Shown piece after piece: positions 33,301 through 44,364 of a stretch of 64,000 nt of DNA. Positions within the stretch are counted from its first letter, which is position 1, and each line of letters starts with the position of its first letter. Source of the DNA: Scylla paramamosain (lineage: Eukaryota; Arthropoda; Malacostraca; Decapoda; Portunidae); NCBI RefSeq assembly GCF_035594125.1, contig NC_087192.1, positions 9,897,001-9,961,000 of the forward strand, written 5' to 3'. The notes under the pieces are model-generated. The model was not told the origin of the DNA, searched no databases, and saw only the letters and a list, made by a program, of their open reading frames with translations. The position numbers were made by a program, and so were the translations under genes.

Positions 33301-33558
33301 AATTCCCATAATTATCCCATTCCTTGTCTCACCCACAACAGGAGGAGGATCAGCAGGAGCAGCAGTTTCAGGAGCATCAGGTGAGTGTGCCCTACCCTCT
33401 CCATACTTATCCCATCCCTTGTCTCACCCACTGAACGTACAGCAGCAGGTGAGGGCGTCACATAACCCTGCCTTCCCTACTCCATATCCCATCTCTTGTC
33501 GCAACAAGAGCATCGTAAATAGGAACAGCAGGAACAGCAGGAAGAACAAGAGCACTAG
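30357..33558 (+). repeat. Mini-exon array C (best-preserved spliced path)
   Basis: Modules counted by hand: E1 30583-30639, E2 30703-30777, E3 30845-30946, E4 31008-31064, E5 31115-31238, E6 31297-31398, E7 31457-31522, E8 31584-31660, E9 31725-31841, E10 31903-32075, followed by E11 to the last module ending at 33558. Lengths 57, 75, 102, 57, 124, 102, 66, 77, 117 and 173. All borders have GT and AG. Many acceptors are tandem (CAGCAG), and the second AG gives an unbroken Gly-X-Y join. The 3' part, including the terminal hydrophobic exon seen in B, D and E, is replaced by a polypyrimidine tract. Confidence 0.7.
30583..32066 (+). CDS. Candidate spliced reading frame across modules E1-E10 of unit C (no start codon found)
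   Basis: Joining the ten modules at their GT/AG borders gives one open path of about 312 codons that ends at TAA 32064-32066 inside E10. It starts in the Gly-X-Y frame (modules 1-4), changes to an Arg-Asn-Ile/Arg-Ser-Ser frame at the end of E5 (124 nt), stays there through E6 and E7, returns to Gly-X-Y in E8 (77 nt), and ends Gln/Glu/His-rich after a further shift in E10. E6 has a TAA in the Gly-X-Y frame, so the E5 and E8 length changes cancel exactly where they must. Units D (39799 to TAA 41173) and E (54749 to TAG 56068) allow the same path; A and B do not. No initiator exon or signal peptide is joined to it. Low codon diversity makes chance openness likely, so this is a hypothesis. Confidence 0.3.
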
Positions 33559-33904
33559 GTGAGAGCTAAACACCTCCCTGCCTTCCCCACCACTGCCTTA
33601 CCTGCCTTACCCCCTCAATCAGATTTAAGGAAGAGGAAATGCCTCATCAGATGACACTAATAAAAATAGGACCGTATGTAGATTAGATATGATACAAGTA
33701 AACATCACCTCTTTCTTACTTTCCTCTCAAATTCCATGTTGCTTTTTTTCTATACAACTTAGTATCATTTCCTTTTTCCGGCCAGCCTCGGCTTGAGGGA
33801 TGGTGGGGGTGGGGAGTAGCCTTCTCATGCGCTATCCTGTCTCTCTCACTAACAGTTAGAATAGAATACTTACCCAGATAGCCAAGTAAGAATCTCTGGG
33901 TCTG
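33559..33904. other. Array 3' flank, unit C: nothing recognised
   Basis: Copy of 3794-4139 with a few substitutions. No gene seen. Confidence 0.5.
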
Positions 33905-34529
33905 TTGCTATTTGCTCCTCCTTTGTATTCCTTTGCATTACTCCTACTGGTCCTCCTTCTCCTCCTCCTCTTCCTCCTCCTCGTCTTCCTCCTCCTCCTC
34001 CTCCTGCTCCTCCTCCTCCTCCTCCTCCTCCTCCTCCACCTCATCTTCCTCCTTCTCCTGCTCCTCCTCCTCCCCCTCCTCCTCCTCCTCCTCCTTTTCC
34101 TCTTTTCATTTTCCTCCTCCTTTTCCTCCTCCTCCTCCTCCTCCTCCTCCTTTTCCTCTTTTCCTTTTCCTCCTCCTTTTCCTCCACCTCCTCCTCCTCC
34201 TCCTTCTCTTCCTCCTCCTCTTCTTCTTCTTCTTCTTCTTCTTCTTCTTCTTCTTCTTCTTCTTCTTCTTCTTCTTCTACTACTACTATTACTCCTTCTA
34301 CTATTACTTTTTCTACTATTACTTCTTCTTCGTCTTCGTCTTCGTCTTCTTCTTCTTCTTCTCCTTCTTCTTCTTCTTCTTCTCCTCTTCTTCTTCTTCT
34401 TCTTTTCCTCTTCCTCCTCGTCCTCGTCCTCGTCCTCGTCCTCTTCCTCCTCGTCCTCGTCCTCGTCCTCCTCCTCCTCTTCCTCCTTCTCCTTTTCCTC
34501 CTCTTCCTCTTTTTTTATTTCTATTGTGA
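33905..34529 (+). repeat. Polypyrimidine tract, unit C (uninterrupted)
   Basis: The same order of sub-blocks as in unit A, but (TTC)n runs directly into the CTCGTCCTCGTC block. That is the sequence found on the far side of the LINE in unit A, so this is the empty site. Confidence 0.9.
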
Positions 34530-34601
34530 AGACCTGTAACTGTGGTGCAAACTTTTCTCAAAGAGAGGTATATAGATATATGACAGACAGACTGATGGAC
34601 A

Positions 34602-34820
34602 GGTAGAGAGACCCACAGATAGATATACGTACAGACAGGGAAAAAAATAGGTAGGTAGATGGAATGATTAATAGGCTGAGTTATTGACTGACTGGTAAAG
34701 AAATGGAGAGATGGATGGATGGAAAAAGATATATATGCTAGACAGATAGATAAATAGATAGACAGATGGATAGATAGATAGAAAGATAGATGGTTAGATG
34801 GATAGATAGGTCGATATTCC
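34602..34820 (+). repeat. GATA/GACA-type stretch, unit C
   Basis: Copy of 10770-11010, following the polypyrimidine tract. Confidence 0.8.
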
Positions 34821-34952
34821 AGTCCAGTCCATATATCTATTTCATAAAAAAAATGTTATTGCTTTCTACATAATTAGAATTATGAAATAATTAAAATATG
34901 TAACATATCTTTAGCGCAATGTTGGCTCATGGTTTTATACAAATAAATTTCT

Positions 34953-36660
34953 TTATTTTATGGCACTAATATCATTAGCTAAAAGATTCTTAAAATCATA
35001 AGAATTGAAAATACTGTGTAACATGTCATAACAAACCTTATTGATAAACATGCATGGTTTTGTAAGTGTGCTGTATAAAGACTTTATTCTTAACCAGTTA
35101 ATTAAATATCCAAATATCATCTCTGCACGCACTGTGGTCACTTTCATAATATCTTTTTTTTCTTTTTAATGGTCTTATGATAACCAACGGCGAACTGTTT
35201 CAGTGGTACAAATGACTTCCTCTTACGAAACCATGATTCAGCACCATAAAAATTCAAGCAATAACAAGTAAACAACTCTGAAAACACAATTTAACTGGTA
35301 TTACTAAATTTCTTCAAAATACATTTAAGCTCACTATAAAAGTTATGTCTACGTCTTATAATATTTAAATTACTATATAACCCAGACATGTCTGCTCACT
35401 AACAACATTCAGTGTTTCATTTCCCAAATATATATTTGCATTTCCTTCATAATGACTTGAATTTAGATATCATGCATGCAGATTTTTCACTGTTAATAGA
35501 CAAATCCAGCGCCTTAACTTCAGTGACCACAGTATTTACCAACCTATGGAGTCCACTATCAGAGGGCGACACCACCACCACGTTATCCACACAAGTGATC
35601 ATATGTATGCTCAGCCTAAATACAACCTTCTGAAAAGATACCTTATTTAACACATCATCCATATATACTGAGAATAACAATGGTGACAACAATCCTCTTT
35701 GTCTAACTCCATTCTTCATTGTCCATTCACTTGACAGTTTTTAAACTTGATGATAATGTTCTGATTCCTGAAAAAATAAATAGAATATTTTCAGTATAAT
35801 GAGGCACATCTTTCTTCAAGAGCTCATTAACTAGTTTAAAATTATTCATTTTATCGAACGCTTTTATCCAAAAAATCTAGAAAGCATCCATACACATTTG
35901 ATCCTTCATTTATATATCTTAACACAGTTTAAGTACTAGGCAAGCAGGAGCAATAGAATAGTTTACTCTAAAACCATGCTGCCTATCGGTCAACTCAACC
36001 TTTGTAATTTTGTTTTGCAAACAATATTCAAATACCTTTAATAACACCGGGGACAAATTGATGGATCTACAATTATTAATACAAGAACAGTCTTTATATT
36101 AATCTTTTAACAATGGTATCATAATTCCAAAATGCATTTTCTTTGGTAACCTACCATGTACGATACAAGCGGAGAATAAGCCAGCAAGTAGCTTTAACAA
36201 ATCATATGTACAGTATTTTAAGTTATTTAAATGTACATTATCAGGACCAATACCACAATTAAGTTTAGATATCGCTACACACACATCCTGACTACTCATA
36301 ATCCCCACTATGTCACCCTTACGAACATCATTTTTCAGCAAATTATACATCTTGAAATTTATAGTCATCATATATTTTTTTCTAAACTTATTTGAAAACT
36401 TTTCGATAATACAATTCAGATGACATTCGCCATATATTTTCATACCATGAAACATTTTATTAATTTTTACTTTTCTTACCTCTTTCCAAAATAACTTAGG
36501 ATTCTTGTAATATAGAGAATCTGACAACTTATCAGCTCTAATTTAAGCCTATTTTTATTTATTTATTTATTTTTTTTTTTTTTTACATGCTTCAAAGCTT
36601 GCTTGAATGCCCTTCTTAATTTCTTAAATTATCTTATTTTCTTACCTGACAGTGAACAAT
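34953..36660 (-). pseudogene. Decayed LINE reverse transcriptase, unit C
   Basis: Copy of the relic with the longest finger-region frame (36527-36099, 142 codons) because a frameshift seen in A and B is absent or compensated. The palm motif is CVDN, as in B. Confidence 0.75.
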
Positions 36661-36709
36661 CTTTTACTTTCCAGTACAAAAACCTACTACATGTTAGATA
36701 GATAAGTAG

Positions 36710-36739
36710 ATGTACAGATAGATAGATAGATAGACAGAC

Positions 36740-36778
<39 letters not shown>

Positions 36779-36780
36779 GA
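36710..36780 (+). repeat. (TAGA)n microsatellite, unit C
   Basis: Copy of the unit A tract with a different repeat number. Confidence 0.9.
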
Positions 36781-36902
36781 AATAAATGGATAGACAGATG
36801 AATGGTAAGGTATAAAAATGCATAGATGAATGGATTCAGAACCGTATGTATATACTAAATTTGGTTTATTATTTTATCCAAGATCGTCTTCTCTTGAGGT
36901 CA

Positions 36903-36904
<2 letters not shown>

Positions 36905-36972
<68 letters not shown>
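36905..36972 (+). repeat. (CT)n microsatellite, unit C
   Basis: About 34 CT units, homologous to 13100-13209. Confidence 0.95.
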
Positions 36973-36977
<5 letters not shown>

Positions 36978-37164
36978 TTATCTGTTTTTTTTTTTTTTCC
37001 AGCCACACACATCCTACCCTTCTCTCTATCTCTCTCTCTCACAAACCATTTCAGTAATATATTTTGCTTTTGCTCTTTTGTGGTCTTACCTACTTTCGTC
37101 TTTTCCCCACAAATTATCTATACTTGTACCGCTATACTTTGACCTTTTGTTCATTAAAGCACAA

Positions 37165-37985
37165 AGGAGGCTGGAAAAGTCATGAGGCCTACACGTGGCA
37201 GTCCGTGTATTAAACATAACTATCTACACCTATCATTTTCACCCAATCTTTTCTTCCTTATTCTGTAACTACTACAATCTTGGTTTCTACAGTTAATTTC
37301 TATTTGTTCATTTATGATTGTTTATTTGATTAATTTTCTCTGTTCGTTTAAAAATATAAGAACATAAGAAAATAAGGGAAGCTGCAAGAAGCCATCAGGC
37401 CTACGCGAGGCAGCCCCTGTATACAACATATCTATCTTAAAAGTTTATCTAATATTCTTCTCTCCACAAACAATCTGATTAGTGAGTGCATTCTATTTAT
37501 CTACCATTTTACTTTAGAGCAAGTTTCTTTCCGTCGCTTTTCTAAAATCAAACGTTATCAAGCTTAAACCCGTTTCCTCTTGTCCTATCCTGACTATCAG
37601 TCTGAAGGATTTCGTTTGTGTCACCCTTGATAATTATATCCCAGTTGCCTTCTGAAGATCTTTGTCGGAATCCCTCCAGCCTTCGCCTCTATAAGGACTG
37701 TTACATCAAACTCCCCTTGTAAGGAATATTTCCCATCACTTGTAAATCCTTCGTTATCCTCACATCTAATATGAGGATAGGAGTGATTGCATTATAAACT
37801 TGAGCTGCTACTTACAACTTTAGAGGAATTCCCGTGGACGCTTTCTCATGTTCGCAAGATAACCTTTTACTTCTCTTTATCAATATACCTGTTTTCTGAC
37901 TGCATCAAATTTCTAGTAGTATTGAAAATACCTAAGGTTAAAACTGATTTTCCTGGCTTACGATATTAATGTTATGGAAAACATA
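37165..37985 (-). mobile_element. CR1-like LINE 3' fragments, unit C
   Basis: Copy of 13385-14200 with scattered substitutions. Confidence 0.6.
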
Positions 37986-38026
37986 ATGGATAGTTAATCT
38001 CTCCTCTTACTGCTCAAGATATTGAA

Positions 38027-38161
<135 letters not shown>

Positions 38162-38396
38162 CAAGAAGGTCCGGGTTCGAATCCTGGGAGCGGCGAGGCA
38201 AATGGATGAGCCTCTTAATGTGTAGTCCCTGTTCACCTAGCAGCAAGTAGGTACGGGATGTAACCCGAGGTCTGTGACCTCACTGTCCCGGTGTGTGGTG
38301 TGTAAGTGGTCTCAGTCCTTCCCAAAGATCGGTCACTATTAGTTTGAGCTCTTTCCGTAGGGGAATAGCTGGTTGGGTGACCAGCAGACGACCGGA

Positions 38397-38462
<66 letters not shown>
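38162..38462 (+). mobile_element. SINE-like element, unit C
   Basis: Copy of 14465-14742 with a long (AC)n tail (about 38397-38462) that has eaten into the 3' end of the body. Confidence 0.6.
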
Positions 38463-38464
<2 letters not shown>

Positions 38465-39020
38465 CTTTTAAGGAATTAATTTTATTTAGTTATTTTTTAT
38501 CTTCAAGTACCAACTTTGATTCCTACATTGCAGGACCTGAATTGCTGGTGCGCTGAGTCCCGCTCGTGCTGGAGAATGGACAGGTGTAGAGGTGTGTTGT
38601 GGTGGTGGTGGGCCACCATTAAAAAATGTGATAGTTTAGCACTGTGGCGCTCTTTATCTGCACACTGCGGCATGCAACGCTCCTGCTACAGTGAATAATA
38701 AGCTGTTTTGTTGTGTTAATGTAACAGACAGCCTGGCAGATAGTGAGTACTGTGGTAACTACTTGTACTGTTATTGTGGTTTTTCATCTCTTCACAATGT
38801 AATACTGTGACTCATGAAGTGTTGTATTTATTGCCAGGCTGTCATTATACTTACTGCATGGAAATATTTTCATCTTCATTCATGTTATTGCTGAGTGGCC
38901 AAATATTTGCAAGGAAATACAGTATGCCAGTCACAACACAACACAGGGGAGGGTTCCCACAAGCTGCTCAAGACCCAAGGATCGCTGACCGCTTTAGAGC
39001 TCCTTGACCTTATCTACTAT
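38463..39020 (+). other. Unit tail C: no gene recognised
   Basis: Copy of 14743-15299, with the short frame from ATG 38858. Confidence 0.4.
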
Positions 39021-39400
39021 TTATTATTTGTTCTCCATGACTGTTACTCCCACAGCACTCCACAGTACCACAGCTGATCTAATTATCCTTGTGAGAATGA
39101 ACACTCACATTAAAATGGACAGCAGTAACTCTTACTGAACTTTCGGCGCGGCATATCCACAGACAGGGAAATGCTGTATTCGAATATATCTTCTTGACTC
39201 CTAGCCATGTAGGGCTCAGCGGAGAGAGTGGCGGTCTTGGCAACTCTGAGTGTGGGACGCCATGATTCAAACCTGAGACTAAACACATTGATACATAATG
39301 TATTAATAAAATAATTATAATACACAGCAGTTCTTCTTTAACACATATTGCGGTGTGAACACAATATGGGCAAATAGGCTAACTTTGCAAAAATTATGTT

Positions 39401-39482
39401 GGGCCCTCGTGGCTCAGTGGTAGAGTGATGAACTTTAAGATTGGTGTGAGGGAAGCATGGGTTCGAACCCCACTCGGAACTT
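39401..39482 (+). repeat. tRNA-derived, SINE-head-like segment (unit D)
   Basis: Same A-box and B-box segment as in unit A, with no base difference seen by eye, ahead of array D. Confidence 0.6.
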
Positions 39483-39572
39483 ACAAAAAACTTCAAAGAG
39501 CATCCACTGCATCATCATGTGTGCTTAAAAACACACAACACGGTGATGGAGCTGCCCAGGGGAGTAGGGGAG

Positions 39573-42541
39573 GTGAGTGCGCAGCACCTCCCCAACCTTC
39601 CCAGGAGAGCAGGGGAGGTGTGTGCACAGCACCTCCCTAGCTTCCCCACCTTTGTCCCACCCCTTGTCCCACCATAAAAAGTAGATTCACTGACCACCAA
39701 TTTGATTCCTTCAGCAACATGAGGATACACCAGACTTCCTTGATTATTTACCCATACCATACTTATCATGCTTATCCCATACCTTGTCTCACCTACAGCA
39801 GGAACATCAGGAGCAGCAGGAATATCAGTAGCAGCAGGAACAGCAGGAGCAGCAGGTGAGTGCACAACACCTCCTTACCCTTCCCATACTTATCCCGTCC
39901 TTTGTCTCACCAACACAGCAGGAACGTCAGGAAAAGCAGCAGCAGATATAGCAGAAACATCAGGAGCAGCAAGTGAGTAGTGAACAGCATTTACTTACCC
40001 GCCCCATACTGATCCCACCCCTTGTCTGACCCACAACAGGAACAAAAGGAACATCAGGACTAGCAGGAGCAGCAGTAACATCAGGAGCAGCAGGAAAACC
40101 AGGAGCAGCAGGAACATCAGGAGAAACAGGAACATCCACAGGTGAGTGCACAAAACCTCCCTACCCTTCCCAGACTTATCCCATCCCTTGTTTCATCCAC
40201 AGCCAGAACATCAGAAGCAGCAGGAGCAGCAGATACAAAAGGAGCATCAGGAGCAGCAGGTGAGTGCACAACTTCTCCCTACGCCTCCCATCCCTTGTCT
40301 CACCCACAGCAGGTACAGCAGGAACATCAGGAGCACCAGGAACAGCAGGACCAGCGGATACAGCAAGAAAATTAGGAGCAGTAAGAACGTCAGGTGCAGC
40401 AGGAAAATCAAGACCAATCAATAGGAGCAGCAGGTGAGTGCATAAAACATTTCTCTTCCATTGCTTATCATATCCCTAGTCTCACCCACAGCAGGAAAAG
40501 CAGAAACATCAGGAGCAGCTGGAGCAGCAGGAACATCAGGAGTAAAAGGAACATCAGGAGTAACAGGAACATAAGAAGCAGCAGGAGCAGCAGGTGAGTG
40601 CACAACACCTTTCCCTACCCATACTTATCCCATCCCTTGTCTCACCTACATCAGGAGCAGCAGATACAACAGGAACGTCAGAAGAAACGGGAATTTCAGC
40701 AGCAGCGGGAACAGCAGGTGAATGCACAATACCTCTATACCCTCCCCATACTTATCCCATCCCTTCTCTCACTCACAGGAACAGCAGGGGCATCAGGAAC
40801 ACAGGGAACGGTAAAGCAACAACATCAGAAGCAGCAGGAACATCAGGAGCAGCAGGTGAGTGCGCAACACCCCCCCCACACATCCCATACTTATCCCATC
40901 CCTTGTCTCATCCACTGCAGGTACAGCAGGAACATCAGGAGAAGCAGGAACAGCAGGAGCATTAGATACAACAGCAACAACAGAAGCAGCAAGAACATCA
41001 GGTGCAGCAGGAACATCAGGACCACTAGGAGCAGCAGGTGAGTGCACAACACCTCCCTACCCTTCCCATACTTATCACATCCCCTTTCTCACCCACAGCA
41101 AGAACAGAAGGGCAGCAGATACAGCAGGAAAGTAAGGAACAGCAGGAACATCAGGAAGATCAGCAGCAGCAGTAACATCAGGAGCAGCAGGAACATCAGG
41201 AGCAGCAGGAACATCAGGAGCAGCAGGAACATCAGGAGCAGCAGTAACATCAGGAGCAGCAGGAACATCAGGAGCAGCAGGAAGATCAGGAGCAGCAGGA
41301 ACATCAGGAGCAGCAGTAACATCAGGAGCAGCAGGAACATCAGGAGCAGCAGGAACATCAGGAGCAACATGAGCAGCAGGTGAGTGCAAAACACCTCCTT
41401 ACCTTTCCCATACTTATCCCATCATTTGTCTCACCCACAGCAGGTACAGCAGGAGCAGCAGATAAAACAAGAACATTAGGAACTGCAGGAGTAGCAGGTG
41501 AGTGCTCAACACCTCCTTACCCTTACCATACTCATCCCATCCTTTGTCTCACCAACAAAGCAGGTACACAGGAACATCAGGAGCACCAGGGAAAGCAGGA
41601 GAAATAGATACAGAGGGAGCATCAGGAGCAGCAGTGAAAGCAGGAGCAGCAGATACAGCAGGAACATCACGAGGAGCAGGAACAGCAGAAGCAACAGATA
41701 CATCAAGAACATCAGGAGCAGCAGGAGTAGGTGAGTACACAGTACCTTAACCTTCCAATACTTATCCCATCCCTTGTCTTACCCACAATAGGAAAAGCAG
41801 GAACATCACGAGCAGCAGGAACATCAGGAGAAACAGGAACATCAGGATCAGTAGGAGCAGCAGGTGAGTGCACAACAACTCCTTAACCTTTCCATACTTA
41901 TCCAATCCCTTATCTCCCTCAGCAGATACAGTAGGAGCAGCAGCAACATAAGGAGCAGCACGAACATCAGGAACAGCAGGAGCAGCAGGAATATAAGTAG
42001 CAACAAAAACAGCAGGAGCAGCAGGTGAGTGCACAACACCTCCCTGCCATTCCCATGCTTATCCCATCCCTTGTTTCTCCCACAGCAGGTACATCAGCAG
42101 CAGCAGGAGCAGCAGGAGCAGCAGGTGAGTGCACAGCACCTCCCTACCATTCCTATGCTTATCCCATCCCTTGTCTCTGTCACAGCAGGTACATCAGGAG
42201 CAGCAGGAACATCACGAGCAGCAGGAACAGCAGGTTCAGCAGTTAACACAGGAGAAGCAGGTGAGCACACAACACTTCCCTACCATTCCCATAATCATCC
42301 CATTCCTTGTCTCACCCACAACAGGAGGAGGAGCAGCAGGAGCAGCAGTTTCAGGAGCATCAGGTGAGTGTGCCCTACCCTCTCCATACTTATCCCATCC
42401 CTTGTCTCACCCACTGAACGTACAGCAGCAGTTGAGGGCGTCACATAACCCTGCCTTCCCTACTTCCAATCCCATCTCTTGTCGCAACAAGAGCATCGTA
42501 AATAGGAACAGTAGGAACAGCAGGAAGAACAAGAGCACTAG
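39573..42541 (+). repeat. Mini-exon array D
   Basis: Homologous array in which E10 and E11 are fused into one long module (41099-41379) with about fourteen 18-bp repeats, CAGGAACATCAGGAGCAG. The E12-E17 region is shortened: E13 and E15 are fused at about 41570-41730. The E7 acceptor has lost its first AG (ACATCAG for ACAGCAG), but the second AG of the tandem pair would keep the frame. An extra short E18-type module sits at about 42089-42123. The terminal exon candidate follows at 42642-42902. Confidence 0.7.
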
Positions 42542-42641
42542 GTGAGAGCTAAACACCTCCCTGCCTTCCCCACCACTATTCCATCCCTTGTCCCAGCAGG
42601 AGCATCACAACCAAGAGCAGCAGGTACAGCAGCAGCAGTAG

Positions 42642-42902
42642 GATCATCAAGAGCAGCAGGTACTGCAGGAGCACACATCAGGAGTAGCAGAAACAGCAGG
42701 TACGAAAGGAGGTACAGCAGCAGCAGCAGCACCCCCACAAACAGCAGCAGCAGATAAAGCAGATGTAGCAGCACCAGCAGCAGATGCAATAGCAGGCGCA
42801 AGAGCAGCAGCAGCAGCATCAGATGCTTTTCTCCTCTTTCTCCTCCTCCTCCTCCTGGTTCTTCTCTTCCTTCTCCGTCTCGCCGCTCGCCTGAGTTCTT
42901 AA
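42642..42902 (+). CDS. Candidate terminal exon of the array, hydrophobic C-terminus (unit D)
   Basis: Same frame as in unit B, open to TAA 42900-42902, three bases shorter overall. Differences from B keep the frame and are partly silent or conservative (for example Asp to Gly in the linker and an Ala in the basic tail). The alternative Ser/Arg frame has a TAA here, which favours the hydrophobic-tail frame as the maintained one. No start or acceptor is proven. Confidence 0.35.
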   Translation, partial: DHQEQQVLQEHTSGVAETAGTKGGTAAAAAPPQTAAADKADVAAPAADAIAGARAAAAASDAFLLFLLLLLLVLLFLLRLAARLSS

Positions 42903-42949
42903 CTCTCAGAGAGTGAGAGTACCCAACGCAACTCCCCTTCAACCTTTAA

Positions 42950-43160
42950 GCTGTTTCTTTATATCGATAGTCCCATATAGATTAGTCCCATACCCTTCCA
43001 CCAGGTCAATGTAAACAGCTCTTGTTGACAGGTAAATAAAAATTACTCCTTATAAGCATCGCGCTTAGTACGTCTTTTGACCGTGTCCTTAACCATGAAG
43101 GGTCCAAAGAGATCCGAAGCGGTGTTCATGAATGGCGGTGACGGTTTCAAGCGCTCTGGG
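42950..43160 (-). pseudogene. BEL/Pao integrase core start, unit D
   Basis: Antisense continuation of the integrase zinc domain into the catalytic core. A frame change near 43060 and a truncation at the array border end it. Confidence 0.55.
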
Positions 43161-43508
43161 GGGAAGTTGACCCATTATTTGATCTTCAGCAATTTTCTTC
43201 AGCCTCCGACAATAAGTGCATTTCCCCTCAACCAACCTTATAAGTTTGTGAACAGTAGGAATCCAGAATTTAGTTTGTATTTTGGCAAGGGTGGATTCAA
43301 TGCCAGAATGGTCAGCCTCATGCGCATATCTCACATATAACGTTGTAAAGGGATGGTTGGGAGGCAGCAGAATATACTCATTTTGATTGTAATAGTCTTT
43401 TAACCACTTAGGGATGCGCTCTCCTACTGTGATGATGTCATCCTCTCTCAGGACTGGTCCCAACCGACGGTAATGATTTTCCCAATCTGGATGTAAAGCA
43501 GTGTGCAC
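43089..43508 (-). pseudogene. BEL/Pao integrase zinc-binding (H2C2) region, unit D
   Basis: 139-codon open frame. It contains ILLPPNHPFTTLYVRYAH and DHSGIESTLAKIQTKFWIP, followed by CTYCRRLKK, i.e. the HX3H...CX2C zinc-binding module that precedes the catalytic core in Pao integrases. It is open, but its neighbours are broken and the frame drifts after CRRLKK. Confidence 0.7.
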
Positions 43509-43588
43509 CCGCTTTGTCCACCAACTCTCAGCTGTTAATAAGTCATCAGCGGATGGGAAACAGAAATTGCACCAAGGGACTTGTTCTT

Positions 43589-43810
43589 TTAGGCATTTAG
43601 GATTCTACTAGTTACCCTCATCATTTTTCCGGAACTACCAAACCTGTTCACATCGATAATGTCAATATCATCTACAGCAGACTGGGTGTGCGCGATCGAT
43701 GTCTCAATCCGGTCTGGCAACTCATCTACCAGATCTTTTCGCAAAGGCCATTCTTCTACTGGATGAGAGAGGAACTCTGGTCCCCTTTGCCACGTAGAAT
43801 TACTGTGCAT
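43589..43810 (-). pseudogene. BEL/Pao RNase H-integrase connection fragment, unit D
   Basis: Contains WQRGPEFLSHPVEEWP, the conserved W-x-GP-x-FL...WP segment found just before the integrase of BEL/Pao polyproteins. Confidence 0.6.
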
Positions 43811-43898
43811 ATTGTAAACCCTTCGTTATTAGTTCCACCTCCCGGTCCCCCTTCAAACTAAAGACCTTGTTCCCGTGCACACAGTTGCCACATTTACA

Positions 43899-44349
43899 TC
43901 AGGAACATTTTGGACTACAGGATATTCCCAGACTTTCCACTGAAAAGAAGTATTCCAGATCATCTTTGGTCCTTGATTTAGTCATCGGTTCAGTATACTG
44001 ATAGTCTTCAACGCTAACATGGTTGACTCGCACGTGTGTGGGGGTTGACATGTTCGCAACTCCTAGGGACGGGTGAGATCCCCTCAGCACATACCAGAAG
44101 GAATTCTTCATTAACTGGAGATTTCCGGTAGTCTCATCAACTTGAGGGAACTTGCCTGGGAAAAAGCTGAACAAGCGTCTGATGGTTCACCTTCACTACT
44201 GAGGCTGTCACCTCATCAGTGCCACACGCTGATATACACCAAGTATTTCCAGCCAAGTCTAGAAGGGGTACATCATACATATGAGAGTTAACAGTCTCCC
44301 TTTGGTTCCCAACTTTTGTTATGTCAAGTGCAAGTTCTCTCCCGTGCAC
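43899..44349 (-). pseudogene. BEL/Pao protease-region fragments, unit D
   Basis: Two overlapping antisense frames (44349-44137 and 44174-43899) with VPLLDLAGNTWCISACG and FWYVLRGSHPSLG, placed between gag and the RT/connection region as expected for the Pao aspartic protease (weak match). The RT and RNase H core between here and 43810 is deleted. Confidence 0.45.
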
Positions 44350-44364
44350 AATTAGTGCGGATGA

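Noticed and set aside
43077..43340. Plus-strand frame over the BEL/Pao integrase region
   Set aside because: It is opposite to a clear integrase zinc-domain frame on the minus strand and has no domain of its own.
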